DNA of 64,000 nucleotides from Alkalihalobacillus sp. TS-13. Lineage in GTDB: Bacteria; Bacillota; Bacilli; Bacillales; Fictibacillaceae. The stretch spans positions 1,240,001 to 1,304,000 of the forward strand of contig NZ_JAHKSI010000001.1 of assembly GCF_019720915.1 (NCBI RefSeq), read 5' to 3'. Under the pieces are notes generated by a model. That model was not told the origin of the DNA. It searched no databases and was given only the letters and a program-made list of their open reading frames with translations. This document shows, piece by piece, positions 24,780 through 35,326 of this stretch. Position 1 is the stretch's first letter; every line of letters begins with the position of its first letter. A program made the translations under genes and the position numbers.

Positions 24780-27662
24780 ATGAGTACTAACCGATCAAAT
24801 AAGGGACAACCTTGGGAGGGTTTTGATGGACCCAATCTTGGCTATGCGATCGAGCTTTATGATCAATATTTAGACGATCCCGAGTCTGTTGATCCAGAAG
24901 TCAAGGAACTTTTTGAGACCTGGGGTGCACCGCCGGCGTCTGCAGAAAGCGTAACAGGCTATCCATCTGATACATCACAATCACTGAGTGATGCCACGAC
25001 CATGAAGAAAGTGGTCGCTGCTGTCAAGCTTGCGGACAATATACGGACGTATGGACATTTAGCCGCAAAAATCAATCCACTAGATGAGCCACAAACGGAT
25101 GCATCATTTCTCGACCCAGGTCAGTATCAACTCAGCACTGAAGATTTGAAAGCGATTCCTGCAAAAGTCGTTTGGGAAGATGCGCCAGGAAATATACAAG
25201 ATGGTTTTGAAGCAATCGAAAAGCTTAAGCAAATCTATACAAAGTCTATGGCATTTGAATTCAGTCATGTCCATGATGATAAGGAACGGAAATGGCTCGA
25301 TGAAATGGTGGAGTCTGACGCAATCTATCCGTCACTTTCACCTCAAGATCGAATTGAGCTTTTACATCGGTTGACCGAGGTAGAAGGTTTTGAAAGGTTT
25401 CTACACCGGACATTCGTTGGTCAAAAACGGTTTTCGATCGAGGGCCTTGACACGATGGTGCCGATGTTGGATGAAATCGTTCACGCAGGTGTACATGATG
25501 GTGCACGCAATGTCATGATCGGTATGGCTCACCGTGGACGTTTGAATGTATTAGCACATGTATTAGGGAAGCCATATGAAAAAATCTTTGCTGAATTCCA
25601 TCATGCACCAAATAAAGACCTTGTTCCTTCTGAAGGTTCAATGGGTATCAACTACGGATGGACAGGTGATGTGAAATACCACCTAGGTGCAGACCGTGAA
25701 ATAGAAGAAGAAAATCATGAGCCGGCTTGTATCACATTAGCAAACAATCCAAGTCATCTTGAATTTGTGGATCCAGTAGTCGAAGGGTATGCTCGTGCTG
25801 CCCAGGAAGACCGCGGTTCAGCCGGTTATCCACAGCAGGATGTTTCTAAATCGTTTTCGATCTTGATTCATGGTGATGCGGCTTTTCCTGGTGAAGGTAT
25901 CGTTGCTGAAACATTGAATTTAAGTCAGCTTCCAGGGTACAAAACTGGTGGGACCGTCCATATCATCGCAAACAACCTTTTAGGATTCACGACTAAAAGT
26001 AGTGACTCCCGCTCAACAAAGTATGCTAGTGACCTTGCGAAAGGCTTTGAAATTCCGATTGTTCACGTCAATGCTGATGATCCTGAGGCTTGTCTTGCTG
26101 CGATCATTTTTGCGTACGAATATCGGAAGAAGTTCCAAAAAGACTTCCTTATCGATCTGATCGGTTATCGACGTTTTGGACACAACGAAATGGACGATCC
26201 TTTTGCGACGAACCCGCAGCTCTACAATAAAGTGAATAATCACCCTACCGTGCGTCATTTATACGCAGAAGTTTTACAATCTGAAGGGGTCTTGACAGAA
26301 GACCAATCCAAACAGATGGAAAAGGAAGTTCAAGACAAACTCGACGATAAATATGGAAAAGTTTCAAAAAATAAAGATGATGAAATCGAGGAGATCCAAG
26401 CTCCGGAACAGATTGTCAATCGGTTGCCTGACATTCAAACTTCAGTGCCGTTTAATGAACTTCAGGAAATCAATTCCGATCTGCTGAAGTGGCCAGAAGG
26501 ATTCACTGTATATCCGAAACTTGAGAAAATCCTGAAACGTCGTGAAAAAGCCCTCGCTGAAGAAGGCGGTAAAGTTGATTGGGCATTAGCTGAAACGCTT
26601 GCCTTTTCGACGATCCTGAAGGATGGAACACCGATTCGCTTGACAGGACAAGATACAGAACGTGGTACATTTGCTCATCGACACCTGGTGCTTCATGATC
26701 CGAAAACCGGTGAAACCTTCTCGCCATTACACATGCTGTCTCAGGCAAAAGCATCTTATGCCATCCATAACAGTCCGTTATCTGAAGCGTCAGTAGTTGG
26801 ATTTGAATATGGATATAATGTCTTTGCGCCTGAAACGCTTGTACTATGGGAAGCACAGTATGGAGACTTTGCAAACGCCGCTCAAGTCATTTACGATCAG
26901 TTCATCTCGGCCGGCCGTGCGAAGTGGGGGCAAAAATCAGGGCTTGTCCTATTACTGCCACATGGTTATGAAGGACAAGGGCCAGAACACTCCAGTGGAC
27001 GTCTCGAACGGTTCTTACAATTGTCTGCAGAGAACAACTGGACAGTGACCAATTTGACGACAGCTGCTCAATACTTCCATATTTTACGAAGACAAGCGGC
27101 GTTGACAACAAAAGATGAAGTGAGGCCTTTGATCATCATGACACCGAAAAGTCTGCTTCGTAACCCACGTGTCGCTTCAACTCCTGCTGACTTCAGCGAA
27201 GGAAATTTCGAAGCAGTATATAATCCATCCAATGTCGGGACGAAGAAAGCAGACGTCAAACGCTTGATTCTCTGCAGTGGAAAAATGGCTATCGATATCG
27301 ATGCAGCGGTCGAAGCCAATGATCAAGATTGGGACTGGGTCGACATCCTTCGAATTGAACAGCTTTATCCTTATCCGGAAAAAGAGATGGTAGAATTACT
27401 TGATCAATATAAAAATTTAGAAGAGGTCGTTTGGGTCCAAGAAGAACCGAAGAATATGGGGGCATGGTTCTATATCGAACCGAAGATCAGAGCTTCAGTA
27501 TCTGATGACATGAAAGTGACTTATATAGGCCGTCCTGAGCGCTCCAGTCCAGCCGCTGGAGAACCTGATGTCCATAAAAGAGAACAGGAACGTATCGTAA
27601 ATGAAGCGTTGAGATTGAAAAAGACAGACACAGTTACCACTGAAGGAGGAAATGTATCGTGA
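24780..27662 (+). CDS. odhA: 2-oxoglutarate dehydrogenase E1 component
   Basis: The 960-residue thiamine-diphosphate enzyme decarboxylates 2-oxoglutarate and reductively succinylates the lipoyl groups of OdhB. The N-terminal segment [13 protein letters not shown] and the [10 protein letters not shown] line are family-typical. The core has [26 protein letters not shown] in pieces around residue 245, and the [20 protein letters not shown] region near 365. The C-terminal half carries [20 protein letters not shown]-type substrate-binding lines near 730. TTTGGAGG lies upstream of the ATG. It forms an operon with odhB (four-base overlap); E3 is presumably supplied by the pyruvate dehydrogenase locus elsewhere. 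Confidence 0.97.
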   Translation: MSTNRSNKGQPWEGFDGPNLGYAIELYDQYLDDPESVDPEVKELFETWGAPPASAESVTGYPSDTSQSLSDATTMKKVVAAVKLADNIRTYGHLAAKINPLDEPQTDASFLDPGQYQLSTEDLKAIPAKVVWEDAPGNIQDGFEAIEKLKQIYTKSMAFEFSHVHDDKERKWLDEMVESDAIYPSLSPQDRIELLHRLTEVEGFERFLHRTFVGQKRFSIEGLDTMVPMLDEIVHAGVHDGARNVMIGMAHRGRLNVLAHVLGKPYEKIFAEFHHAPNKDLVPSEGSMGINYGWTGDVKYHLGADREIEEENHEPACITLANNPSHLEFVDPVVEGYARAAQEDRGSAGYPQQDVSKSFSILIHGDAAFPGEGIVAETLNLSQLPGYKTGGTVHIIANNLLGFTTKSSDSRSTKYASDLAKGFEIPIVHVNADDPEACLAAIIFAYEYRKKFQKDFLIDLIGYRRFGHNEMDDPFATNPQLYNKVNNHPTVRHLYAEVLQSEGVLTEDQSKQMEKEVQDKLDDKYGKVSKNKDDEIEEIQAPEQIVNRLPDIQTSVPFNELQEINSDLLKWPEGFTVYPKLEKILKRREKALAEEGGKVDWALAETLAFSTILKDGTPIRLTGQDTERGTFAHRHLVLHDPKTGETFSPLHMLSQAKASYAIHNSPLSEASVVGFEYGYNVFAPETLVLWEAQYGDFANAAQVIYDQFISAGRAKWGQKSGLVLLLPHGYEGQGPEHSSGRLERFLQLSAENNWTVTNLTTAAQYFHILRRQAALTTKDEVRPLIIMTPKSLLRNPRVASTPADFSEGNFEAVYNPSNVGTKKADVKRLILCSGKMAIDIDAAVEANDQDWDWVDILRIEQLYPYPEKEMVELLDQYKNLEEVVWVQEEPKNMGAWFYIEPKIRASVSDDMKVTYIGRPERSSPAAGEPDVHKREQERIVNEALRLKKTDTVTTEGGNVS

Positions 27663-28939
27663 GCGAAATCAAAGTACCAGAGCTAGCAGAATCCATCACA
27701 GAAGGGACAATCTCAGAATGGTTAGTCGAGGTTGGCGATAAAGTCACAAAAGGGGATTACCTCGTCGAATTGGAAACTGATAAAGTCAATGTCCAGGTTA
27801 GTGCTGAAGAGGATGGCGTAATCACGGATTTGTTGAAAGAAGCTGGCGATACAGTAGAAGTTGGCGAAGTGATTGCAAAACTTGGTGAAGGTGATGAAGC
27901 ACCAAGTGAGGAGGCACCAGCCGAAAAAGAAAAAGAAGACCCTAAAGAGAAACAAGTAGATAAGAAAGCAGAGCAACCTGAAAAAGTAGAAAGTCAAACG
28001 AAAGAAGAACCAAAAGAAACAGAGCGTCCAGTCGCTTCACCTGCTGCCCGTAAGCTGGCTAGAGAGCTAGGAGTTGATTTGAACGAAGTGAAGTCGACGG
28101 ATCCGATTGGCCGTGTAAGATCCGAAGATGTGAAAAATCATGCAGAATCTCCTAAGAAAGAAAAAGCTGAACCGAAGCAATCTAAACCTGAAAAACAAAC
28201 CAGCCAACCAAAACACGTTTCTGAAGAAAAATCTGATAAGCCGGTTGAACGTGTCAAAATGTCCAGAAGACGTCAAACAATCGCGAAAAGACTTGTGGAG
28301 GCTCAGCAAACTGCAGCAATGCTGACAACTTATAACGAGGTCGACTTGACAGCAATCAATGATCTACGTAAGCGTCGTAAGGAACAATTTTTACAGCAAA
28401 ACGATGTTAAGCTTGGGTATATGTCCTTCTTTACAAAAGCAGTTGTTGCAGCATTGAAGAAGTTCCCTAGAATCAATGCAGAGATCCAAGGGGACGAAAT
28501 GCTTCTCAAGAAGTTCTACGACATCGGTATTGCAGTAGGTGCTGAAGAAGGGCTAGTCGTACCTGTTGTAAGAGATGCAGATAAATTGAGCTTTGCGCAA
28601 ATTGAAAAGGAAATCAAGTCATTGTCTAAAAAAGCCCAAGATAAAAAACTGACAATTGACGAGCTTCAAGGCGGTACATTTACAATTACGAACGGTGGCG
28701 TATTCGGTTCACTCATGTCATCTCCAATTTTGAATACTCCGCAAGTAGGTATTCTAGGAATGCATAAGATCCAATGGCGTCCGATCGCAATTGATGAAGA
28801 ACGTATGGAAAACAGACCAATGATGTATATCGCGCTTTCATATGACCATAGAATCGTCGACGGCAGTGAAGCAGTCCGATTCCTTGTAAAAGTAAAAGAA
28901 CTACTGGAAGATCCAGAATCGTTGTTATTGGAAGGATAA
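27659..28939 (+). CDS. odhB: 2-oxoglutarate dehydrogenase E2 component (dihydrolipoyl succinyltransferase)
   Basis: The 426-residue protein starts at GTG 27659 behind AGGAGG. Its domains in order are: a lipoyl domain with the modified lysine in [12 protein letters not shown] near residue 43; a long charged Glu/Lys/Pro linker (~85-130); a peripheral subunit-binding domain ([17 protein letters not shown] near 125); a second charged linker; and the acyltransferase core ending in the catalytic [16 protein letters not shown] near 395. It forms the 24-mer core of the complex. It is followed by a strong terminator. Confidence 0.97.
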   Translation: MSEIKVPELAESITEGTISEWLVEVGDKVTKGDYLVELETDKVNVQVSAEEDGVITDLLKEAGDTVEVGEVIAKLGEGDEAPSEEAPAEKEKEDPKEKQVDKKAEQPEKVESQTKEEPKETERPVASPAARKLARELGVDLNEVKSTDPIGRVRSEDVKNHAESPKKEKAEPKQSKPEKQTSQPKHVSEEKSDKPVERVKMSRRRQTIAKRLVEAQQTAAMLTTYNEVDLTAINDLRKRRKEQFLQQNDVKLGYMSFFTKAVVAALKKFPRINAEIQGDEMLLKKFYDIGIAVGAEEGLVVPVVRDADKLSFAQIEKEIKSLSKKAQDKKLTIDELQGGTFTITNGGVFGSLMSSPILNTPQVGILGMHKIQWRPIAIDEERMENRPMMYIALSYDHRIVDGSEAVRFLVKVKELLEDPESLLLEG

Positions 28940-28949
28940 ATATTTTAAA

Positions 28950-28984
28950 CGACCCAATAGGCAAATTGCCTTTTGGGTCTTTTT
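28950..28984 (+). terminator. Terminator of odhAB
   Basis: GACCCAATAGGCAA pairs with TTGCCTTTTGGGTC around a short loop and is followed by five T. Confidence 0.92.
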
Positions 28985-29140
28985 ATGCTGCTTGGCCTTT
29001 TTTGTAGATAATGACGCGTTTTTATAGGAAGGCATCTTATTTTGTAGATAATTCCAAAACCCAGGTTCTTTAGAAAAAGAATAGAATACGACGCGGTCGT
29101 GAATAATGAGGGATGACATAATTACTCTGGAGGTGGCACG

Positions 29141-29974
29141 ATGAATGAAAGAGTGAGGGATGCATTTCTACCGATGACATCCGTTGCTAGTGGGAAAGGA
29201 CATCTCATCATACCTGATGTTTACTGTTATACCAACCAAATCGTCAATTTATGTTTTGTAATGAATGATAGAGATGATTGGGTCTTAGTTGATGCTGGAA
29301 TGCCAAAATCGAAATCAAAAATCCTAGAAGCAGTTCAGAAACAGTTTGGTAAAGACAAGCCCCCAAAAGCGATCATCTTGACACATGGACACTTCGATCA
29401 TGTGGGGAGTGTTGAAGAACTTGCAGAATATTGGGGAATATCGATTTATGCTCACCCCCTCGAATTCCCTTATTTAACCGGGCAAGAGGATTATCCGAAA
29501 GGAGATCCGAAGGTGGACGGAGGGATGGTCAGCGAAATGTCATCACTCTTTCCTAATCACTCGATCAACATTGAGGAGCATTTGAAACAACTTCCGAATG
29601 ATGGTTCAGTTCCATTTTTGACAGATTGGAAATGGATTCATACGCCTGGGCATACTCCAGGGCATATTTCATTATTCCGTGAATCCGATCGAGCGTTGAT
29701 CGTTGGTGATGCTTTTGTCACTGTAGACCAAGAGTCCCTCTATAATGTTTATACACAAAAACAAGAGATCAACGGTCCGCCAGCGTATTTTACCATGGGT
29801 TGGGAAAAAGCCAAAGATTCTGTAACCAAACTAGAACAGCTTGAACCTTCCATTGCAGTCACTGGCCACGGTATACCGATGTCAGGTAACAAGCTTGAAA
29901 ATGAACTGAGGTATCTCGTCAATCATTTTGACAAAGTTGCTTTACCGAAAATCTATCAAAACAGAGCGAATTAA
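29141..29974 (+). CDS. Metallo-beta-lactamase-fold hydrolase
   Basis: The 277-residue protein has the complete MBL metal-binding set: T-H-G-H-F-D-H near residue 86, His of HTPGHTPGH near 168, the Asp in IVGDAFVT near 190, and a final His in AVTGHGIPM near 245. A GGAGGTGG site precedes the ATG. It resembles the glyoxalase II/YflN-type hydrolases; no lactonase or other substrate can be assigned. It has its own terminator and is followed by an FMN reductase gene. Confidence 0.9.
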   Translation: MNERVRDAFLPMTSVASGKGHLIIPDVYCYTNQIVNLCFVMNDRDDWVLVDAGMPKSKSKILEAVQKQFGKDKPPKAIILTHGHFDHVGSVEELAEYWGISIYAHPLEFPYLTGQEDYPKGDPKVDGGMVSEMSSLFPNHSINIEEHLKQLPNDGSVPFLTDWKWIHTPGHTPGHISLFRESDRALIVGDAFVTVDQESLYNVYTQKQEINGPPAYFTMGWEKAKDSVTKLEQLEPSIAVTGHGIPMSGNKLENELRYLVNHFDKVALPKIYQNRAN

Positions 29975-29984
29975 ATAAGGATAA

Positions 29985-30014
29985 CGTGCTGATCGAAATA
30001 GTCAGCACTTTTTT
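29985..30014 (+). terminator. Terminator after the MBL hydrolase gene
   Basis: GTGCTGA (29986-29992) pairs with TCAGCAC (30002-30008) and six T follow. Its presence argues against the long upstream start of the next gene. Confidence 0.88.
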
Positions 30015-30117
30015 AAGGCTTTTTCCGCCCCTTTTGAGAAGATTAGAAAAAAGGACTTCAGGGAATGGGATGATACATTCAAAAATATTTTCTGATAAAA
30101 GGGAAGGAGAGGTTTAC

Positions 30118-30741
30118 ATGCCAATAAAGTCCGTTGTATTAAACTGTTCCTTAAAATCAAGTGAAGAAGAGTCGAATACACAGGCATTGTTAGAAGAAGT
30201 CATCCAAATTTTCAATAATAATGACGTCCATACTGATATTTTCCGCCTGTCTGACTATGATATTCACTTCGGTATAGCAGAAGACATGGGGAATGGAGAC
30301 GAATGGCCATTGATTTTTCAAAAAATCAAAGAAGCAGATATCTTATTAATGGGAACACCGTTATGGTTAGGAGAAAAAAGCAGTATCACCTCCATTGCGA
30401 TCGAAAGATTATATGGTGGGAGCAGTCTTACGAATGAGAAGGGTCAAGGAATCTACTACAATAAAGTAGGTGGTGTGGTAGTCACCGGTAATGAAGATGG
30501 TGCGAAGACCGCTTGTCGTTCCATCCTTTATGCCATGTCCCATATTGGGTTTACCGTACCACCCAATGTCGAAACCTATTGGGTTGGAGATGCTGGTCCA
30601 GGACCCTCCTATATCGAAGCTGAGGGTTATAAGAATGAATTCACACAACAAAATGCAACGATGATGGCATATAATCTTATTCACTTTGCCAAATTTCTTA
30701 AAGAGAATCCGATTCCTGCTGAAGGGAACGTGATGGAGTAA
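30118..30741 (+). CDS. NAD(P)H-dependent FMN reductase / flavodoxin-fold oxidoreductase
   Basis: From ATG 30118 (behind GGAAGGAGAGG) the product has 207 residues; the open frame reaching back to 29986 crosses a terminator and is not used. It starts with the flavodoxin-like VVLNCSLKSSEEESNTQ phosphate-binding loop (residues 6-20), has an ILLMGTPLWLGEKSS segment near 75 that contacts the flavin, and a GGVVVTGNEDGAK line near 118. The family reduces quinones, azo dyes or FMN using NAD(P)H. The physiological substrate is unknown. Confidence 0.85.
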   Translation: MPIKSVVLNCSLKSSEEESNTQALLEEVIQIFNNNDVHTDIFRLSDYDIHFGIAEDMGNGDEWPLIFQKIKEADILLMGTPLWLGEKSSITSIAIERLYGGSSLTNEKGQGIYYNKVGGVVVTGNEDGAKTACRSILYAMSHIGFTVPPNVETYWVGDAGPGPSYIEAEGYKNEFTQQNATMMAYNLIHFAKFLKENPIPAEGNVME

Positions 30742-30773
30742 TAAGAATAAGGGATTTTCATTAAGACAAAATA

Positions 30774-30828
30774 AAAAGCCAACAGGGGAGAGGGGAGAAT
30801 TATTAAAAACCTGTTGGCTTTCATTTTT
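30774..30828. terminator. Bidirectional terminator
   Basis: AAAAGCCAACAGG pairs with CCTGTTGGCTTT; T-runs on both sides serve the reductase gene (plus) and the YjzC-like gene (minus). Confidence 0.85.
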
Positions 30829-30858
30829 ACTCAAGTTGACTTCCAGTTCAATTTCAAG

Positions 30859-31041
30859 TTAAGAGGATTTTACCCATTCTGCAGCTTCATTACTTGAAGG
30901 TGATGGTGGAAATTGTTCACCTGCTTCAAGCTTCACTTCGGTATTGTCCTCATTTGAGCTATTACTATTGACTAACTTATCCACCTTGTACGTACCTGAT
31001 TCAGGAGCCTTTTCACCAGTTTTGTAAGTTGTTGCCATCAT
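30859..31041 (-). CDS. YjzC-like small protein
   Basis: This is a 60-residue protein. The first in-frame ATG (31053) lies within or before the GGAGGTGG ribosome site, so the start must be ATG 31041 or 31038. It shows the YjzC family pattern: Y-K-T-G-E-K-A-P-E-S-G-T-Y at the start and a conserved L-E-A-G-E-Q-F-P-P-S-P near the end. Function unknown; such proteins are found throughout Bacillus. Confidence 0.75.
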   Translation of the reverse strand: MMATTYKTGEKAPESGTYKVDKLVNSNSSNEDNTEVKLEAGEQFPPSPSSNEAAEWVKSS

Positions 31042-31178
31042 TACCACCTCCAAAAATATTTTAGAAAAGTTTTTTGCCTTTCCATATTTAATTGCTTACC
31101 CAACTATAAATAAATTTTAAACATCTGATTCCGAAAACATCTCCAATTAATGCTTTTTCAATATATTTATGTCGTTGG

Positions 31179-31589
31179 TTACCTCGAGATCTCACTCAAC
31201 GCGTTTCCAGCAACTTGGTCTGCTTGTTTAGAAGCAGCTAGATCTCCAATAGAAACAATACCTTTGAGTTTGCCGTGGTCTATAATCATCAATCGTCTGA
31301 TCTGGTGATCTTGCATGAGTAAAGATGCATCCTCTACTGGCATATCTGGTTTTCCGGATATCACTTTTTCTGTCATGATATCCTCTACACAGATATTATT
31401 ACCTAAATCCCTGGCCAGACCTTTAATCACGATATCCCTGTCAGTCACACAACCTATCAAATTCCCATCTTTTTCTACTGGAACCATGCCAACATCTTCT
31501 TCATGCATGATACTAGCAACTTGGCGAATGTCATCGGTAGGATTACATGTCTTGACGTTCTTCGTCATGAACTGTTGAAGAACAGCCAT
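31179..31589 (-). CDS. CBS-domain pair protein
   Basis: The 136 residues form two CBS units. The first covers about residues 8-60 (F-M-T-K-N-V-K-T-C start, VTDRDIVIKG end), the second about 72-125 (I-M-T-E-K-V start, GIVSIGDLA end). The V-T-D-R-D-I and S-I-G-D-L lines are the usual adenosine-nucleotide contacts. AAAAGGAGG precedes the ATG. It is a stand-alone energy-sensor-type protein close to B. subtilis YhcV and its relatives; its partner is unknown. Confidence 0.88.
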   Translation of the reverse strand: MAVLQQFMTKNVKTCNPTDDIRQVASIMHEEDVGMVPVEKDGNLIGCVTDRDIVIKGLARDLGNNICVEDIMTEKVISGKPDMPVEDASLLMQDHQIRRLMIIDHGKLKGIVSIGDLAASKQADQVAGNALSEISR

Positions 31590-31703
31590 TGTTGATTCCT
31601 CCTTTTAAAATTGGTATTAGTTACTGTACTATTCGATTATGTAATTCTCTATAACCGATACACAAGGATTTAAACATATAAAAAGGCTTGTTGTTTTTAG
31701 TTT

Positions 31704-32141
31704 GGAAATATACTCGCTTTCCATGGGCGAACGAAATGCGGAAGCGACCCGATTAGTCACGGAAGTCACTGGAAAACTGACGAGGAGGCTCTCGTCGCCG
31801 CAGGAAGTTTGAAGGGATCCAAGTGACTCGTCGCTGAGCTAGACATCACTTCCTTGCATTAACCTACTTCCGAAAGCCCCCTCATTTGCACAGGATCTCA
31901 ACACAAAAATGAAATCATTTTCGTGTCTGCGATGAGAATTCTTAGAAGCTTTCCTTATGCTGGCTTCGACGTTCACCACAAGACAACAAACTTATAATCC
32001 ATCCTTGTAGTTTGCACTGAGTAACCGCAGGCGCAGGACGTGGTGGTATATAGTCGAAGGTCATTATTATACTCGAAGATCCTTAATTCACTTGCGGGGT
32101 CTCGGTAAGCTTGCTTTTCCGCAGGAGTCTCGCATATTTCC
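31704..32141 (-). repeat. Dispersed intergenic repeat family 1, copy C
   Basis: A 438 bp copy with short inverted ends GGAAATATACTCG and CGCATATTTCC (the same ends as copy F). It runs opposite to copies A and F. It contains all middle blocks, including AACCGCAGGCGCAGGACGTG, and lacks the same segment after GAGGAGGCT that is missing from copy B. Confidence 0.85.
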
Positions 32142-32205
32142 ACTGTCATAAGCTTTCAATCTCTTTCTTTACAACATTCCATTAGCAACAAACATTTGAA
32201 AACAG

Positions 32206-32247
32206 CAAAAAAAATGACCCCATAAGTGTGAGTCACTTAGGGATCAT
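32206..32247 (-). terminator. Terminator of the YeeE/YedE transporter gene
   Basis: On the minus strand ATGATCCCTAAGTG pairs with CACTTATGGGGTCAT and is followed by eight T. Confidence 0.88.
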
Positions 32248-32257
32248 ACAAAGTTAT

Positions 32258-33505
32258 TTAACAAAAAGTATCTTTCGGTTTTGGTACGGACATTCCAAAA
32301 AGTGGTCGGAGGTAGAGGGCTACAAATGTTCCTGCTAGGGCCATCACCATCCAGACCCATCCATGAAGACTGAACGAAGCGATTCCTCCGAAATAAGCTC
32401 CGATGTTGCAACCGAACGCGATTCGGGCACCATAGCCCATCATCACGCCACCGATGATTGCCGCAGCTGCACGTTTTGCTCCGATTTTTTTAAGAGCAAA
32501 CGCTCCGCCAGCAGCTGAAGCGAGGAATGCTCCCAAGATAACACCGAAGTTCAATACACTTGTTGAATCAGCAAGCACAGATTGATTCAATGCGGCACCT
32601 TTTTCTCCAGACCAATATGCCCATTGAGTAACATCGATTCCAAGTGCCAGTGCTGCCTTCGAACCCCATAACGCAAATGCTGATGTTACGCCCCAAGGAT
32701 TACCTCTCACAATCAAAGTGATTGCGTTAAGTACAGCTAATAATATTGCTGCAACCCATAACGGCCAAGATCCACGAAGGACACGTGCAAAGCCTTTTCC
32801 ACTTGGTAATGGCTTCATAGAAGGAGGGCGACGTTTATTACCGATAAGGATGGTACCTCCAAAAATGGCAGCGAAAATAAGAATTTGAACGAACCATGCT
32901 CCGGTATAACCCAGACCTGTGCTAGTTGCGAGAGAAATGGCTTCGAAAGAAGGAGTCTGATTCACCCAAAAATCCCAGTGCCAAGCCCCAAGGACAGAAC
33001 CAACGATAAATGCAATTAACGTAATGAACATCGCAGAGCGTCCGCCACCAACTGCATACAACGTACCAGACGCACAGCCACCTCCTAGCTGCATGCCGAT
33101 ACCAAAGAGGAAAGCACCGACTACAACACTCGTACCAACAGGAGACACATAGCCTGCAGGTGTATTACCAAACATCCCAACTCCCATACTTAAAATCGGT
33201 GCAAACAACGTACAAGCGACAGCCATCATGATCATATGGGCACGTAATGCTTCTCCATTACCGACCGCCAGCAGGCGTCTGAACGCTGAAGTGAAGCCGA
33301 ACCGTGCATGAAATAATGTATAACCTAATAAAAGACCAATCCACATCGTCATACTTTGCTGTAGACCAGCTGAAGAAAAAATTGCAATACTTAGTGCTAG
33401 TGCAGTGATAAGTCCCCCTGTAATTAACAGAGATTGGGGAGAAGGGAGACCTGTAGGATCTATTGACTCTCTATTATTTTGAATAGCTGGTTGTTGCATC
33501 GCCAT
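32258..33505 (-). CDS. YeeE/YedE family sulfur-compound transporter
   Basis: The real start is the ATG at 33505 behind GGAGGTAAT, giving 415 residues; the longer frame to 33643 has no support. The protein is strongly hydrophobic with about ten or more membrane segments and contains the two family cysteine motifs, GGGCASGTLYAVGGG near residue 135 and AFGCNIGAYFGG near 365, which in TsuA-type proteins line the path for thiosulfate. It probably imports thiosulfate or a related sulfur species. No rhodanese or TusA partner is adjacent; a DCC-type thiol protein is divergently spaced upstream in the same direction. Confidence 0.88.
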   Translation of the reverse strand: MAMQQPAIQNNRESIDPTGLPSPQSLLITGGLITALALSIAIFSSAGLQQSMTMWIGLLLGYTLFHARFGFTSAFRRLLAVGNGEALRAHMIMMAVACTLFAPILSMGVGMFGNTPAGYVSPVGTSVVVGAFLFGIGMQLGGGCASGTLYAVGGGRSAMFITLIAFIVGSVLGAWHWDFWVNQTPSFEAISLATSTGLGYTGAWFVQILIFAAIFGGTILIGNKRRPPSMKPLPSGKGFARVLRGSWPLWVAAILLAVLNAITLIVRGNPWGVTSAFALWGSKAALALGIDVTQWAYWSGEKGAALNQSVLADSTSVLNFGVILGAFLASAAGGAFALKKIGAKRAAAAIIGGVMMGYGARIAFGCNIGAYFGGIASFSLHGWVWMVMALAGTFVALYLRPLFGMSVPKPKDTFC

Positions 33506-33641
33506 ACTATTACCTCCATTTCCCATAAGTTTTATCGGAATTAAATACAGTATATTATAATACGGTGAATAGGTGATTGTAAAGCTATATACTACACAAA
33601 TCGGAGGGGGACTATTAACAGTTAATAGTATTTCATCAACC

Positions 33642-33674
33642 AAAAAGAAGTTGCCACTAAAGTGACAACTTCTC
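33642..33674 (-). terminator. Terminator of the DCC protein gene
   Basis: On the minus strand AGAAGTTGTCACT pairs with AGTGGCAACTTCT and five T follow. Confidence 0.85.
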
Positions 33675-33682
33675 GGGGTTTC

Positions 33683-34054
33683 CTATTGTTGTTGCGGCGA
33701 GTCATAACGCCCGAACCAATCGTAACGATTTTTTGAAATCCACCTATAGAGCGGACTGAAGATTTTATCAATGAAAGGTAAGTATAGTATTAAACTTATT
33801 GGAAATGAAATGGGCAAAAGCGTCAATACTCGTCTGACCGTGTCAAAACCTTTAAGAACTTTTCCTTTTGATGTGATCATATGAATTTCGTCATACACGT
33901 TGCGATTCTGAGTGATGAACAATTTATATTCGGTTTTTTCAATCTCCTGGAGTGGAATCCAGTAAATCCTTTCAAACCAATCCAACCTTTCGATTATACG
34001 TCTAGCATTCGAACATAGAGGACAGTCTGCATCATAGAACACCACATGCTTCAT
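33683..34054 (-). CDS. DCC-family thiol-disulfide oxidoreductase-like protein
   Basis: The 123-residue protein starts V-F-Y-D-A-D-C-P-L-C-S, the D-x-x-C-P-x-C signature that gives the DCC (DUF393, YuxK-like) family its name, and later has W-I-P-L-Q-E near residue 37 and a hydrophobic stretch near 85-105. GAGGGTG precedes the ATG. A role in thiol chemistry is suggested by the CxxC; none is proven. It lies upstream of, and in the same direction as, the sulfur transporter but has its own terminator. Confidence 0.82.
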   Translation of the reverse strand: MKHVVFYDADCPLCSNARRIIERLDWFERIYWIPLQEIEKTEYKLFITQNRNVYDEIHMITSKGKVLKGFDTVRRVLTLLPISFPISLILYLPFIDKIFSPLYRWISKNRYDWFGRYDSPQQQ

Positions 34055-34138
34055 TATTAATCACCCTCGAATTCATAATATATTTCTTGTATTCCCGCTA
34101 GATATCAACATGCAAACTAATGATTTATTACTGTATCC

Positions 34139-34375
34139 ATGGTTAGAAAAAATGATTGTTTATTCGGATTTCCTCATCCCTTAGGTGCAAACGGTCACAG
34201 GGTAGCACAATTCGGCTTTAATAAAGAAAGATTCAATTTACAGATTGAAACTTTTTCAATCGATCATCATGATTTGAAGTCGTTAGAAATGAAGTTTAGA
34301 ACGTTAATTGATAAACTTGTTTTATTCCCATTAGAAAAAGGAGCGGTTCAACTTGCAATATGTGACACTGAATAA
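34139..34375 (+). pseudogene. Short frame resembling the end of a uracil-DNA-glycosylase-like protein
   Basis: A 78-codon frame with no ribosome site starts close after a stop and contains F-G-F-P-H-P-x-G-A-N-G-H-R, which recalls the H-P-S/G motif near the end of uracil-DNA-glycosylase superfamily proteins. The frame runs through the start of the aldo/keto reductase gene. It is best read as a leftover 3' part of a lost gene; the family name is a resemblance only. Confidence 0.3.
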
Positions 34376-35177
34376 TGGAGTAAAGATGCCACAGTTAGGT
34401 TTTGGAGTGTGGCAGGTTGAAGATGAAGCGGCAGTTCCAGCAGTGAAAAAATCACTTGAGGTTGGCTATCGTTCTATTGACACAGCTGCCATCTATGGAA
34501 ATGAACGTGGAGTAGGAGAGGCTCTTAAACAAAGCGGCATCCGACGAGAAGAGCTGTTCATTACAACGAAAGTGTGGAACTCGGACCAGGGGTTTGAAAA
34601 TACGCTTCGTGCATTTGATGAGAGTCTTGATAAACTTGGACTTGATTACGTTGATTTATATTTGATTCACTGGCCGACTCCCGAGTTTGATGAATATGTG
34701 GAAACGTATAAGGCACTGGAAAAGTTGTACCATGATGGCCGTGTAAAAGCGATTGGCGTCTGTAATTTCGATCAGGATCATTTACAACGTTTGCTAGATG
34801 AATGTGAAGTTACACCCGTACTGAACCAGATTGAATGTCATCCGTTCTTAGCCCAAACAGAACTAAAGAAATTTGGACGTGAAAATGGCATTTATGTAGA
34901 AGCTTGGAGCCCGCTCATGCAGGGTGGAGAAGTATTGAAAAATGAAATGATAGGGGAGTTAGCTAAGAAATATGATAAGACTCCTGCCCAGGTGATCATT
35001 CGCTGGCACTTGCAAAACGATACGATCATCATTCCAAAATCCGTAACACCATCCCGCATTGAAGAGAATTTCGATGTATTTGATTTCGAACTCAATCTAG
35101 AAGAAATAGAGAAGATCAATTCGTTGGATCGAAACGAACGAAAAGGTCCAAAACCAAGTGAAATGAATGTGAGATAA
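34353..35177 (+). CDS. Aldo/keto reductase
   Basis: The 274-residue NADPH-dependent reductase has the catalytic tetrad in its usual places: Asp and Tyr in DTAAIYGNE near residues 43-48, Lys in TTKVWNSD near 73, and His in YLIHWPTP near 106. The C-terminal I-I-P-K-S-V-T-P-S-R-I-E-E-N cofactor motif near 228 is complete. The start is TTG 34353 behind AAAGGAG. It belongs with the AKR5-like enzymes (YtbE/YvgN in B. subtilis) that reduce methylglyoxal and other aldehydes. Confidence 0.92.
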   Translation: MQYVTLNNGVKMPQLGFGVWQVEDEAAVPAVKKSLEVGYRSIDTAAIYGNERGVGEALKQSGIRREELFITTKVWNSDQGFENTLRAFDESLDKLGLDYVDLYLIHWPTPEFDEYVETYKALEKLYHDGRVKAIGVCNFDQDHLQRLLDECEVTPVLNQIECHPFLAQTELKKFGRENGIYVEAWSPLMQGGEVLKNEMIGELAKKYDKTPAQVIIRWHLQNDTIIIPKSVTPSRIEENFDVFDFELNLEEIEKINSLDRNERKGPKPSEMNVR

Positions 35178-35206
35178 TCTCCTCCGTTGGGTTGAATATA
35201 TCAATA

Positions 35207-35249
35207 AAAGAACGATCCATGAGCAAAAATGGATGGTTCTTTTCAATTT
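35207..35249 (+). terminator. Terminator after the aldo/keto reductase gene
   Basis: AAAAGAACGATCCAT pairs with ATGGATGGTTCTTTT around a seven-base loop. Confidence 0.8.
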
Positions 35250-35326
35250 TCAGGTGGTTTTTCGCAAGTTCTGATCATTCTCGTTTTTGTAGATAATAGG
35301 AGTTTGACCGTTCTCTTTTTATAAAA

